Shown here piece by piece: positions 42,821 to 52,314 of a DNA stretch of 54,771 nucleotides. Source of the stretch: an uncultured Propionibacteriaceae bacterium (GTDB lineage: Bacteria > Actinomycetota > Actinomycetes > Propionibacteriales > Propionibacteriaceae); contig CALIWR010000019.1 of the NCBI GenBank assembly GCA_938046585.1, positions 1 to 54,771 on the forward strand, in the 5' to 3' direction. A model generated the notes under the pieces. That model did no database searches. It was given only the letters and a program-made list of their open reading frames with translations, and was not told the origin of the DNA. The translations under genes were made by a program, and so were the position numbers. Within the stretch, counting starts at the first letter, position 1. Each line of letters starts with the position of its first letter.

Positions 42821-45385
42821 ATGTCAGCAGAAGCGGAATCGACCAGTTCCCCGGACACTCCTCAGAGGGCCGACGAATCGCCGATCACGGAGCGGGTGCT
42901 GGGTCCGGCCGGCACCCCGACGCATCCCCTGGCGCTGGCCCCGGTAGTGGCCCCGGCGCATTCGGTGGACGGCTTCGTCCGGGAGTTCCTCCATGAGCTC
43001 AACACCGGCCAGGGTGTTTCCCTGGCCCGGTCCAGCGTCAACGACCAGTACCTAGCCCTGGCCCGCACCGTACAGAACTATCTGATGGGGCGGTGGCTGG
43101 AGACTACCCGCCGGCGGCGGACCACAACCAAGAAGGTCGCCTACCTCTCGGCGGAATACCTGCTCGGGCGGCAGCTGAGCAACAACTTGTTGGCCAGTGA
43201 CCTCTTCGAGATCGTCGAGAAAGGTCTCGCAGCGTGCGGGCTGAGCCTGGCCACGCTACGTGCCCAGGAGATCGAGCCCGGGCTCGGCAACGGCGGCCTG
43301 GGCCGGCTCGCAGCCTGCTTTATCGACTCCCTGGCCACCATGAACGTGCCCTGCATCGGCTACGGGATCCGCTACGAGTACGGGATCTTCCGGCAGACCT
43401 TCGTCGACGGCCGACAGGTGGAGGTGGCTGACACCTGGATGTCGCTGGGGACCCCGTGGGAGTTCCCGCACCCGGAAGCCGCGGTCCAGGTGAACTTCGG
43501 TGGCCATACCGAGACCTACGACGACGACGGCACCCCACGGACCCGTTGGGTCCCGGAGTGGAACGTGAAGGGGATCCCGAACAACTACATGGTCCCCGGC
43601 TATCTCAACGGCAGGGTGAACACCCTGCGGCTGTGGTCGGCCCAGGCTACCAAGGAATTCGACCTGGGGATCTTCAACACCGGCGACTACGCCCAAGCGG
43701 TACGGGCTCAGACCTTCGCAGAGAACATCTCCAAGGTGCTGTACCCGGAGGACTCCACCCCGCAGGGCAAGGAGCTGCGGCTGCAGCAGCAGTACTTCTT
43801 CGTGGCCTGCTCGATCCGTGACTTCATCGACACCCAGTTGGAGGAGGGCTTCGATCTGCGCCGGCTGCCGGAGCGGATCATCTTCCAGCTCAACGACACC
43901 CACCCGGTGATCGCGGTGCCGGAACTGATGCGGCTGCTGGTCGACGAATACCACATCGACTGGGATGAGGCCTGGCAGGTGACCCGGCAGTGCTTCGCGT
44001 ACACCTGCCACACCTTGCTGCCGGAGGCCCTGGAGGTGTGGTCGGCGGAGCTGCTGGGCCGGCTGCTGCCGCGGCACCTGGAAATCATCTACCAGATCAA
44101 CGACGATTTCCTGGATCAGGTCCGCGAGGCGTATCCCGGTGACGAGATGCGGGTCCGGCGGATGTCGATCATCGCCGAGCACCCGGAGCGCGCGGTCCGG
44201 ATGGCTCACCTGGCGACCGTCGCCTCGACCAAGGTCAATGGGGTCGCTGAACTGCACAGCCAGCTGCTGCGCGACAAGGTGCTGCCTGATTTCTCCGAGC
44301 TGTGGCCGGATAAGTTCACCAATGTCACCAACGGAGTCACCCCGCGGCGGTTCCTGCGGCTGTCGAATCCGCGGCTGTCGGCGATCATCACCGATGCGAT
44401 CGGCTCGGGCTGGGTGACCGATCTGGAGCGGCTGCGAGAACTCGAGCCGTACGCCGAGGACGAGGACTTCCGGGCCGCGTTCCGGGCCGTCAAGGCGGAG
44501 AACAAGCGCCGGCTGCGGATGCTGTTGGAGGCCCGCGACGCGATCGTGTTGCCCGAGCACCACCTGCTCGACGTGATGGTGAAGCGGCTGCACGAGTACA
44601 AGCGGCAAACCCTGAAGCTGCTGCACGTGGTGACCCTGTACGAGCAGGTGATCTCAGGAAAGGTCGCGGCCAGCGACCTGACCCCGCGGACGGTGATCTT
44701 CGGGGCGAAGGCGGCACCGGGCTACCGGATGGCCAAGGAGATCATCTACCTGATCAATTCGGTAGCCGCGGTGGTGAATGCCGACCCGCGGTTGGAGGGC
44801 CGGCTGAAGGTGGCCTTCCCCGCGAACTACAACGTCACCCTGGCCGAGAAACTGATCCCGGCGGCTGACCTGTCGGAACAGATCTCGCTAGCCGGGATGG
44901 AGGCCTCCGGCACTGGGAACATGAAGTTCGCCCTCAACGGTGCGCTGACGATCGGTACCGACGACGGGGCTAATGTCGAGATCCGCCAACTCGTCGGCGA
45001 CGAGAACTTCTTCCTGTTCGGGCTGACCGAGCCGCAAGTGGCCGAGGTCTACGCCAAGGGGTACGACCCGGGCTCGTACTACGAAAGCAACCCGCAGCTG
45101 AAGGCGGTCTTCAACCTGATCATGTCAGGCGCCTTCTCCGACGGCGACACCCGGGCCTTCGAGCCGGTGACGTCAGCGCTGCTGGAGCATGACCGGTTCA
45201 TGGCCCTGGCCGACTACCAGTCCTACATCGACGCCCAGGCGGAGGTGGAACGCGCCTACGCTGACCCGGAGCGGTGGACCCGTTCTGCGGTGCTGAACAT
45301 CGCCCGCTGCGGCTACTTCAGCTCCGACCGTTCGATGCGCGACTACATCCAGCGGATCTGGGGAGGGGTCCAGCCCGACCTGTGA
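42821..45385 (+). CDS. glgP: Glycogen/maltodextrin phosphorylase
   Basis: Protein of 854 aa, GT35 family. Phosphorolyses alpha-1,4-glucan to glucose-1-phosphate. Seen: KVAYLSAEYLLGRQLSNNLL, GLGNGGLGRLAACFIDSLAT, the DTHPVIAVPELMRLL block, KRLHEYKRQTLKLLHVV, and the PLP lysine K702 in EASGTGNMKFALNGALTIGT. An N-terminal extension of about 50 residues (Pro/Ser/Thr-rich) precedes the usual start region; weak ribosome binding site. Product feeds glycolysis alongside ppgK. Confidence 0.95.
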   Translation: MSAEAESTSSPDTPQRADESPITERVLGPAGTPTHPLALAPVVAPAHSVDGFVREFLHELNTGQGVSLARSSVNDQYLALARTVQNYLMGRWLETTRRRRTTTKKVAYLSAEYLLGRQLSNNLLASDLFEIVEKGLAACGLSLATLRAQEIEPGLGNGGLGRLAACFIDSLATMNVPCIGYGIRYEYGIFRQTFVDGRQVEVADTWMSLGTPWEFPHPEAAVQVNFGGHTETYDDDGTPRTRWVPEWNVKGIPNNYMVPGYLNGRVNTLRLWSAQATKEFDLGIFNTGDYAQAVRAQTFAENISKVLYPEDSTPQGKELRLQQQYFFVACSIRDFIDTQLEEGFDLRRLPERIIFQLNDTHPVIAVPELMRLLVDEYHIDWDEAWQVTRQCFAYTCHTLLPEALEVWSAELLGRLLPRHLEIIYQINDDFLDQVREAYPGDEMRVRRMSIIAEHPERAVRMAHLATVASTKVNGVAELHSQLLRDKVLPDFSELWPDKFTNVTNGVTPRRFLRLSNPRLSAIITDAIGSGWVTDLERLRELEPYAEDEDFRAAFRAVKAENKRRLRMLLEARDAIVLPEHHLLDVMVKRLHEYKRQTLKLLHVVTLYEQVISGKVAASDLTPRTVIFGAKAAPGYRMAKEIIYLINSVAAVVNADPRLEGRLKVAFPANYNVTLAEKLIPAADLSEQISLAGMEASGTGNMKFALNGALTIGTDDGANVEIRQLVGDENFFLFGLTEPQVAEVYAKGYDPGSYYESNPQLKAVFNLIMSGAFSDGDTRAFEPVTSALLEHDRFMALADYQSYIDAQAEVERAYADPERWTRSAVLNIARCGYFSSDRSMRDYIQRIWGGVQPDL

Positions 45386-45393
45386 TCGACCCC

Positions 45394-45430
45394 GGCTGGG
45401 AGCCGGCGTCTTTGCGTACGGCTCCCAGCC
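45394..45430 (+). terminator. Terminator of glgP
   Basis: GGCTGGGAGCC/GGCTCCCAGCC, an 11-bp perfect stem beginning 9 bp after the glgP stop. No T-tract. Confidence 0.75.
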
Positions 45431-45707
45431 CCCGGCGAGGCCGATCTGAGCGGGAAGCTTGTTGCGTGAAGTCGGATGCTGCTGGAAGTTTCTCGACCTG
45501 CCTGCGAATAGACCCCCGGGCTGGCTGATAAGGAAGCCAACGTGATCTGGTGATACCAGGACTTTCCCCTGGATTAACCTCACCATCACAGGCGAGAATC
45601 ACGGCGATCACATCGACGGGGTTGGTCGATGGCCCGGTAACGTCGGGTAGCTCATGCTGAAGGCCATGGTTTCGTCATGGGCCCGATTTCAATCTACGAC
45701 CAGAAAT
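45431..45707. other. Non-coding region between convergent glgP and amidase genes
   Basis: About 280 bp with lower GC than its flanks and no supported gene on either strand. No RNA family recognised. Possibly a remnant. Confidence 0.45.
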
Positions 45708-45754
45708 GCTGCGACCGGGCTTGCTTCTCCTGAGAAAGCAGACCCGGTCGCAGC
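45708..45754 (-). terminator. Terminator of the amidase gene
   Basis: GCTGCGACCGGG pairs with CCCGGTCGCAGC (12 bp) around a 23-nt loop, about 30 bp beyond the amidase stop on the minus strand. Confidence 0.75.
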
Positions 45755-45782
45755 GCCCGAGGCTACCCGGGCCGAGTGATGG

Positions 45783-48356
45783 TTAGACCACGTACCCCTG
45801 CAGGTCCGCGATCAGGTGGACAGCTCCGGGAGAGGTGTTGCGGAAGGTGATCGTGCCATCAGCGCCGACCTTCACCACGACCTGGTTGCTGACGGTACGG
45901 CCCGGGACCAGATTCAGGTTGGAGGTGGCCGGGGCGGCACCACCGGTCGGGTAGACGGTGATGTAGCCACTGGCCTGGGCCTGGGTAGCGGTCAGATTCA
46001 GCACCATCGCCGAGCCCTGATCGGCCGGCACCCCGGCCCGGCCTCGGACCTTCAGGGTGAACGAGCTGTTTGGCCCGACCACCTGGGTCAGACCATTGCC
46101 CTCGCGGGAGTCGAGCACCCGGACCGGGGTATCCGCGGCCCGGAAACCACCGCCGGCGCCCGAACCTGAAACGTACCCGGTGACGTCGACGGCCACATCG
46201 ATCGGGGAGGACGAGGCGTTGCGGAGCCGGACCTTACCGTCAGCGCTGACCTTCACCACCGACAGGTTCGCGGCGGTCTGACCCGGGACAAAGTTCACAT
46301 TGGACGCATTCGGCGTCTTCTGCTCCGCCGGGTAGGCGCTCAGGTAGCCGCCCTGAGCCGGGGAGATCACGGTGAGGTTCAGCATCGCCGCCCGGGCATC
46401 GTTGGTGACCCCCGATCCGGTCACCTTCAGATCCTGTTCCCCGCCGGCTGGGATCTGCGCGCGGCCGCGGGTGTCGAGGATCCGGGTCGGATTCAGCGCG
46501 ACCATCGCGCCACCATTGCTGGGTGGCTTGGCGGTGTAGTAGCCGGCCACGTCGACCACCACATCGCTGGCGCCGCCGCTGGCGTTCAGGAAGGTGACCC
46601 GCCCCTGGCTGCCGAGCTTCACGGTGACCAGGTTGGGCACGGTCTGGCCGGGGACGAAGTTCAGGTTCGACACGTTCGGCTGGGCTACCCCGGTCGGGTA
46701 GGCCGACAGGTAGCCACCCGATCGCGGGTTGGTCACGGTCACATTCAGCACCGCCGCCACCGCGTCCGGCGGGATCGTGGCCTGCCCGGCGACCGGCATC
46801 GCCACTGTTCCGTTCGGGCTCATCGAGCCACTGGCACGGGTGTCCATCAGCCGGGCCGGCGCGACCGGGGTGTACGTGGCTGGTCCGGCGAAACCCACAG
46901 CCGGCGGCTCGGTCGGCCAGGTCAGAGTCGTCCCGTTGGAGAAGGTCGCCTGGTACACCCCGGGGGCGATCGTCCGCTGCGAGGAGGTCGGCCAGCCCAG
47001 CGTACCCGTCGGGCCCCCGGCCTTCAGGTACTGGGCGGTCAGCTGCTCACCCAGCCAGAAGACCTGCCGGTCTGGGCGCATCCAGCCCGACCCCTTGACG
47101 AAGCCGACCGTGCGACCATTGGCCAGGTTGCGTTCCAGCTCGTGGACCGGGCCGAGCGGGCCATTGTCGCCGCCCTGGGAGGCCCACAACTCGTACAGCG
47201 GGGTCTTCTCGTTGCCCCGCATCGTCGCCGCCACGTTGACCCGCAGCTGCGGCAGATGGGCCCGGATATGGGTGCCGGGGCAGTCGGTGGGCATCACATC
47301 GCCATGGCCGAAGATCACTGGCTGGGTCTTGCCGACCAAGGTGGTGGTGCCCTGCGGGTTGCGGTAGTTGCTGCCTAGCTTCCACGCCAGCAGCTCGTAC
47401 GAGGCGTTCAGTGAGGCCTGGGTCGGGGCCTCGGTCATCGAATTCATCATGAAGCTGACCCCGACCGTGTTGGTGTTCCACAACGTGGCATGGGCGCCGT
47501 GCACCGGCATCGTGATCCCGCCGTGGCGGCCTTCGAAGATCTGGCCGTACTTGTCGATCAGGAAGTTGTAGCCGATGTCACACCAGCCGCGACTCACGAC
47601 GTGGTACGAGTAGATCCCCCGCACGATCGAGGCCGACTGGGCCGCGGTGTAGGAATTGCTGCCTTCGGTGTGGTGGATCACCGCGGCCTTCACCGTCTGG
47701 TCATACTTCGGCGGTACGCAGTCGGCGCCGTTGCGGTTGAGCAGGGACTCGTCGGCGCCCCAGGCGGCGCGGGAAATGATGCTCGGCTGCGGGACCCCCG
47801 AGACCGTCGACCGGGCCGAGATCCCCAGCAGGGAGGCGTCCTCGGGGGTCGCCGGGGTCGTCACCAATACCGCCTGCAGGCCCTGGATCGAGGCATCGGG
47901 CGCGCCGACCGCGCGGACCTCGACCGAGGTCGCCTCGCCCGACCAGTACGGCGCCGCGACTCGGCTATCCTTACTGGCCTCGGGCCCGTCGCCTCCCTCC
48001 TCGGCTTCGAGATCCACCCATGATGACCAATCCCCGGCGCCGTTACGGGTCCGGCCCTGCAGCTTCACCCCATCCGAGCGGGACTGCCACTCGGCCCCAA
48101 ACAGGTGGAAGACCGGGCCGCCGGCCCGCTCAGCCTGCGCCAACACCACGGTGCCCGGCGGGGCACCGGGCGACGCCGACCGGGCCGCCAAGCCTGTCGC
48201 CGGGACCGTGGCCACGGTCGGGGTGACAGGCTGGCGCTCACTGGGGGCGGGATCCTTCGGCGCGGCCGCCGACTGGGTTACCCCGGCAACAACAAACGCC
48301 CCCGTCAAGGCGAAGGCGGTCAGGGTCGATGCGAGTCTGGTGATTCTCCCGCTCAT
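45783..48356 (-). CDS. Secreted PGRP-type N-acetylmuramoyl-L-alanine amidase with LGFP and triplicated LDTR repeats
   Basis: Protein of 857 aa. Signal peptide (MSGRITRLASTLTAFALTGA, cleavage near QSAAA). Non-catalytic N-terminal region (about 35-185), then the PGRP/amidase domain (about 190-375) with H228 in VIHHTEG and C359 in TDCPG as zinc ligands, and CDIGYNFLIDKYGQIFEGR. LGFP-type repeats follow (GPLGPVHELER, GTLGWPTSSQ), then three repeats starting MDTR, ILDTR, VLDSR and ending VVDVAGYY, AVDVTGYV, IADLQGYV. These match the repeats of the S8 protease at 34304. Probably cleaves peptidoglycan outside the cell. Confidence 0.9.
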   Translation of the reverse strand: MSGRITRLASTLTAFALTGAFVVAGVTQSAAAPKDPAPSERQPVTPTVATVPATGLAARSASPGAPPGTVVLAQAERAGGPVFHLFGAEWQSRSDGVKLQGRTRNGAGDWSSWVDLEAEEGGDGPEASKDSRVAAPYWSGEATSVEVRAVGAPDASIQGLQAVLVTTPATPEDASLLGISARSTVSGVPQPSIISRAAWGADESLLNRNGADCVPPKYDQTVKAAVIHHTEGSNSYTAAQSASIVRGIYSYHVVSRGWCDIGYNFLIDKYGQIFEGRHGGITMPVHGAHATLWNTNTVGVSFMMNSMTEAPTQASLNASYELLAWKLGSNYRNPQGTTTLVGKTQPVIFGHGDVMPTDCPGTHIRAHLPQLRVNVAATMRGNEKTPLYELWASQGGDNGPLGPVHELERNLANGRTVGFVKGSGWMRPDRQVFWLGEQLTAQYLKAGGPTGTLGWPTSSQRTIAPGVYQATFSNGTTLTWPTEPPAVGFAGPATYTPVAPARLMDTRASGSMSPNGTVAMPVAGQATIPPDAVAAVLNVTVTNPRSGGYLSAYPTGVAQPNVSNLNFVPGQTVPNLVTVKLGSQGRVTFLNASGGASDVVVDVAGYYTAKPPSNGGAMVALNPTRILDTRGRAQIPAGGEQDLKVTGSGVTNDARAAMLNLTVISPAQGGYLSAYPAEQKTPNASNVNFVPGQTAANLSVVKVSADGKVRLRNASSSPIDVAVDVTGYVSGSGAGGGFRAADTPVRVLDSREGNGLTQVVGPNSSFTLKVRGRAGVPADQGSAMVLNLTATQAQASGYITVYPTGGAAPATSNLNLVPGRTVSNQVVVKVGADGTITFRNTSPGAVHLIADLQGYVV

Positions 48357-48612
48357 AGGTGCTGTTCCTTGTGTCGATCCAGTAGCCAGGCCATCCCCCC
48401 GTCGGATCGCCAAGCCTCAGTATGCGAAATTTGTGACGGATGTGAAAACTGGGGTCCATCTGCACCTCGCACAAGACAGAACGCACACCAGTCCGCAACG
48501 GTTGCATCAGATTCGCTGCCAGGCCGATCCGGTCGCGGACCGGGCCCGCCCAAGATGACCTCGTCCGGAGCCCGTAGGGTGGAACCCATCTACCCCGGCA
48601 AATGAGGTCTTC

Positions 48613-49077
48613 ATGGAACTGACGAGCAAAGCGATCGGCGACGGCGCCGCGATCGAAGTCCGGTACGCCGAGCCGGGCCTAGGCGGGGCAAACATCAGCC
48701 CCGACGTGTCCTGGACGCCCGGTCCAGACGGGACTCAGTCGTACGCGATCACCTGCTTCGACCCGGACGCCCCCACCGGCTCTGGATGGTGGCACTGGCT
48801 GGTGACCGACATCCCCGCCGACGTCACCGGCATCCCCGAGGCCGGCCCGCTGCCCGAGGGCGCCCGGACCTGGCCCAACGACTACGCCTACCCAGGCTGG
48901 GGCGGCCCGTGGCCGCCGCCGGGGCCGGCGCACCGCTACGTCTTCACGGTGCACGCGCTCAGCGTGGCGCGTCTCGACGCCGACGAGAACACCCCGCCGG
49001 CAATGGTTCGGCTGTTGATGCACTTCGCTGAACTTGACCGGGCCTCGATCACCGGCCTGTTCGGCGTCGACGCCTGA
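48613..49077 (+). CDS. YbhB/YbcL-family (PEBP, Raf kinase inhibitor-like) protein
   Basis: Protein of 154 aa. PEBP motifs are visible: GANISPDVSWTPGP, YAITCFDPDAPTGSGWWHWL (DPDAP and WWHW), and HRYVFTVHALSVARL. Cytosolic ligand-binding fold; molecular function in bacteria is unclear. It is convergent with the helicase gene, 3 bp apart. Shares the 256-bp region upstream with the divergent amidase. Confidence 0.9.
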   Translation: MELTSKAIGDGAAIEVRYAEPGLGGANISPDVSWTPGPDGTQSYAITCFDPDAPTGSGWWHWLVTDIPADVTGIPEAGPLPEGARTWPNDYAYPGWGGPWPPPGPAHRYVFTVHALSVARLDADENTPPAMVRLLMHFAELDRASITGLFGVDA

Positions 49078-49080
49078 GAC

Positions 49081-51660
49081 TCAGTCAAGCCGGGCCAGTG
49101 ACACGGTCCGCAGTACCAGATCACCGGCGGCATCGGAGGCGTCCAGGTCAACCTCGGCCAGGATCGACCAGTCCCGGTTCCCCTCCGGGTCGCAGAGCAC
49201 CTGTCGTACCTCCCACCGCCGCCCGGCCAGTTCGGTTATCAGCAGCAGGCCTGGGCCGCGGGCGTCGGCATCCAGCAGCACCTCGTCATGTTCGCCGTAA
49301 TACGCGTCCAAGGCCGCGTCCCATTCGTCACGGCCCATCCGGGGCGGCGTCTCAGATTCACCCCCGGACAACTTGTCGCGGGCCACTTCAGCCGCCGCCG
49401 CGGCCTGCTCCTCGGCCGCCACCAGACCGGCCAAGTCATCGCGGGCCACCAACTCCACCCGGCGCCATAGGGCATTGCGGACCAGCACCCGGAAGGCCCG
49501 GGCATTTGCGGTAATCGGGCGCGGCGGGGCTGCGGTCTCGGCGGCGACCAGGTCGGCCCCGGCCAGCATCGCCTCCCACTCGGCTAGCAGCGAAGAATCG
49601 GTCTGGCGGACCAGTTCTCCCAGCCACTCCACCAGGTCAGTGAACTGCTCATTCCACAAGGCGCTCGGCACCGTACGGCGCAGCGCCCGGTAGGCGTCCG
49701 ACAGGTAGCGCAGCACGATCCCCTCGGCCCGGGCCAGCCGGTAGTGGGCGATCATCTCAGTGAACGTCAGACCCCGTTGGTACAGGTCCCGGACCACCGA
49801 CTTCGGCGACAACGAATCCGGCAGCCAGGGATGGCTGCTGCGGTACGTGCGCAGCGTCGACTCCAGCACCTCGGCCAGCGGCCGCGGCCAGGTCACCTCA
49901 GCCAGTAGCTCCACCCGCTCCTCGTACTCGACGCCTTCTTCCTTCAGCTCGCGGACCGCCTCGCCGCGGGCCTCGAACTGCTGCGCCAGCAACACCGGCA
50001 TCGGGTCTTCCAAGGTGGCCTCGATTACCGAGACCAGATCCAGCGCATACGTCGCAGACGCCGGGTCCAACACGTCGAAGACCGCCAGCGCGTACGCCGA
50101 CAGCGGCTGATTTAGCGCGAAGTCATGCTGCAGATCGACCGTCAGCGCGTACGGGCGGCCCAGCTCATCCGGCTCCGGCAGCCGCACCACGATCCGGGCC
50201 TGCAGCAGCGACCGCCCGATCGCCAACGCCCGGCGCAGCAGTCTGCGCTGCGCCGCCCGGTCCTCGTGGTTATCGGTGAGCAGCCGGTACAGCGCGGCGA
50301 CCGGGTCGCCGGGCCGGGAAACCACATCGAGGACCATCGCGTAGGTCACCCGCATCCGTGAGACCAGCGGCTCCGGGGGCGCCGCGACCAGCCGCTCGAA
50401 GGTCTCCCGGGTGTAGTGGACTGTGCCCTCGGGGGCCTTCTTACGGACCACCTTGCGGCGGGCCTTCGGGTCGTCGCCGGCCTTCGCCAGGGCCCGGTCG
50501 TTAGCGATCACATGCTCAGGCGCCTGGCACAGCACGTAGCCGGTAGTGTCGAAACCGGCCCGGCCTGCCCGGCCCGCGATCTGGTGCAATTCCCGGGAAC
50601 GCAGCAGCCGCATCCGGTGCCCATCGAACTTCGCCAGGGTGGTCAGCAGTACAGTCCGGATCGGGACGTTGATCCCGACCCCGAGGGTGTCGGTGCCGCA
50701 GATCACGCTCAGTAATCCGTCCTGGGCCAGCCGCTCCACCAGCCGCCGATACCGCGGCAGCATCCCGGCATGATGCACCCCAATCCCACGCCGCACCAGC
50801 CGTGACAGGGTCCGACCGAAGCCGGCCGAGAACCGGAACTGGGCCACCACCTCGGCGATCTGATCACGCTGGGCGCGGTTACGCAGGTTCAGCGAGGCCA
50901 GCGCCTGGGCCCGCTCCAAGGCCTCCCGCTGGGTCGGGTGCACCACGTACACCGGGGCCCGCTGGTCGTCCACGATCTGCTCGATGGTCTCGTGCAGCGG
51001 CGTCGGCGCCCAGGTGTACGACAACGGCACCGGGCGGACCGCGTCGTCAACCAGGACCGTCTCCCGGCCGGTCCGGCGGGCCAGGTCCCGCCGCAGCCGG
51101 GTGGTGTCGCCCAAGGTGGCCGACATCAGCAGGAACTGGGCCCGGCTCAGCTCCAGCAGCGGCACCTGCCAGGCCCAGCCCCGGCTGGGGTCGGCGTAGT
51201 AGTGGAACTCGTCCATCACCACGCTCGCCACATCCGCGTCGGCCCCCTGACGTAGGGCGATATTGGCCAGGATCTCGGCGGTACAGCACACGATCGGGGC
51301 GTCCGGGTTGACGCTGGCGTCGCCGGTCACCATCCCCACCCGCTGCGCCCCGTACATCCCCGCGAGAGCGAAGAACTTCTCGCTGACCAGGGCCTTAATC
51401 GGGGCGGTGTAGAAGGTCCGACCACCGCCGGCGACCGTGGCCAGGTGCAGCGCGGTCGCCACCAGCGACTTGCCGGAGCCGGTCGGCGTAGCCAAGACCA
51501 CATTGGCGCCCGACAGCAACTCCAGGATCGCCTGATCCTGGTGCGGGTACAGGTTCAGGCCCTGCCCGCTGACCCAGTCGGCGAAGCCGTCGTAGATGTC
51601 GTCCAGGCTGGCCGGGACCGGCGCCAGCCGGTCTAGCAGCTCGCCCAGCGGCGCGTTCAC
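49081..51660 (-). CDS. DEAD/DEAH-box superfamily II helicase with DUF3516
   Basis: Protein of 859 aa. Motif I VVLATPTGSGKS (K64), motif II VVMDEFHYY (DEFH), motif III LLMSATLGD, motif V/VI region GTDTLGVGINVPIRTVLLTT and HQIAGRAGRAGFDTTGYV. The C-terminal 450 residues match the actinobacterial DUF3516 extension. Ski2-like; probably acts on RNA, though this is inferred. The GTG start overlaps the stop of the Eda-like gene (GTGA), so the two are coupled. Confidence 0.9.
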   Translation of the reverse strand: MNAPLGELLDRLAPVPASLDDIYDGFADWVSGQGLNLYPHQDQAILELLSGANVVLATPTGSGKSLVATALHLATVAGGGRTFYTAPIKALVSEKFFALAGMYGAQRVGMVTGDASVNPDAPIVCCTAEILANIALRQGADADVASVVMDEFHYYADPSRGWAWQVPLLELSRAQFLLMSATLGDTTRLRRDLARRTGRETVLVDDAVRPVPLSYTWAPTPLHETIEQIVDDQRAPVYVVHPTQREALERAQALASLNLRNRAQRDQIAEVVAQFRFSAGFGRTLSRLVRRGIGVHHAGMLPRYRRLVERLAQDGLLSVICGTDTLGVGINVPIRTVLLTTLAKFDGHRMRLLRSRELHQIAGRAGRAGFDTTGYVLCQAPEHVIANDRALAKAGDDPKARRKVVRKKAPEGTVHYTRETFERLVAAPPEPLVSRMRVTYAMVLDVVSRPGDPVAALYRLLTDNHEDRAAQRRLLRRALAIGRSLLQARIVVRLPEPDELGRPYALTVDLQHDFALNQPLSAYALAVFDVLDPASATYALDLVSVIEATLEDPMPVLLAQQFEARGEAVRELKEEGVEYEERVELLAEVTWPRPLAEVLESTLRTYRSSHPWLPDSLSPKSVVRDLYQRGLTFTEMIAHYRLARAEGIVLRYLSDAYRALRRTVPSALWNEQFTDLVEWLGELVRQTDSSLLAEWEAMLAGADLVAAETAAPPRPITANARAFRVLVRNALWRRVELVARDDLAGLVAAEEQAAAAAEVARDKLSGGESETPPRMGRDEWDAALDAYYGEHDEVLLDADARGPGLLLITELAGRRWEVRQVLCDPEGNRDWSILAEVDLDASDAAGDLVLRTVSLARLD

Positions 51661-52310
51661 GAGACGGTCGGCTGCCAGGGCGGCGCCGACCGGGCCTCAC
51701 GCAGATAACCGCGGGCCCGTTCCCGCAGATAGCCGAGATCCCCATCGACCAGGCTGTCGAGCACCAGCGAATCGTCGCTGACAACAGCCAGGGCCCCGGC
51801 GGCGAGCCACTGCCCGACCGCGTACGGGGAACCCCCGCCGACCAGCAGCGGTGCCTCAGGGACCGCGGCCGCCGCGTACGGGGCGTAACTGACTCCGAGC
51901 ACATCGGCCGGATAGACGTACAGACCAGTCGGCCGGTAGGCCCAGGCTGCGACCAACTCGGTAGGGCTGAGTCCGCCGACGAACAGCGGCAGACCCTGCT
52001 CACGGGCGGCCTCGGTCAGGGTCGCCGAGCTGACCGGGGCCAGGCCGAAAGCAGCCCCGGCCGCAGCTGCGGCCACTACCTGGGCTTCGGTAGTGACCTG
52101 GTGGACCCCGATCGTGGCCCGGCCGCCGAGCGCTTCGGCCAGTCGGGAAATGAGGTCAGTACGGCCGGCAGCCACCGTGAGAACTTGTATCCCCTCCTGT
52201 ACCAGCACCTCGGCGACCACCAGGTAGCGATCCGGCTCGCCGGTGGCAGGCAGACAGGCAACCACGCGCGTGGCGGCAAGCGCGGCGATCGGGCCGCCGG
52301 ATTCGGTCAT
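51657..52310 (-). CDS. KDPG/KHG aldolase-like protein lacking the catalytic lysine
   Basis: Protein of 217 aa with an Eda-like TIM-barrel pattern: YLVVAEVLVQEGIQVLTVAA, TIGVHQVTTEAQVVAAAAAG, LPLFVGGLSPTELVAAW, LYVYPADVLG, LLVGGGSPYAVGQWLAAGAL. In true Eda proteins the Schiff-base lysine precedes the FFPA/FPA motif; here LYVYPA has no lysine. So it is probably not an aldolase of the usual mechanism. Coupled to the helicase by GTGA, an unusual pairing. Confidence 0.65.
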   Translation of the reverse strand: MTESGGPIAALAATRVVACLPATGEPDRYLVVAEVLVQEGIQVLTVAAGRTDLISRLAEALGGRATIGVHQVTTEAQVVAAAAAGAAFGLAPVSSATLTEAAREQGLPLFVGGLSPTELVAAWAYRPTGLYVYPADVLGVSYAPYAAAAVPEAPLLVGGGSPYAVGQWLAAGALAVVSDDSLVLDSLVDGDLGYLRERARGYLREARSAPPWQPTVS

Positions 52311-52314
52311 GGGC

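Noticed and set aside
43256..44626. 456-codon minus-strand ORF inside glgP
   Set aside because: It is fully antisense to well-conserved phosphorylase sequence and matches no family.
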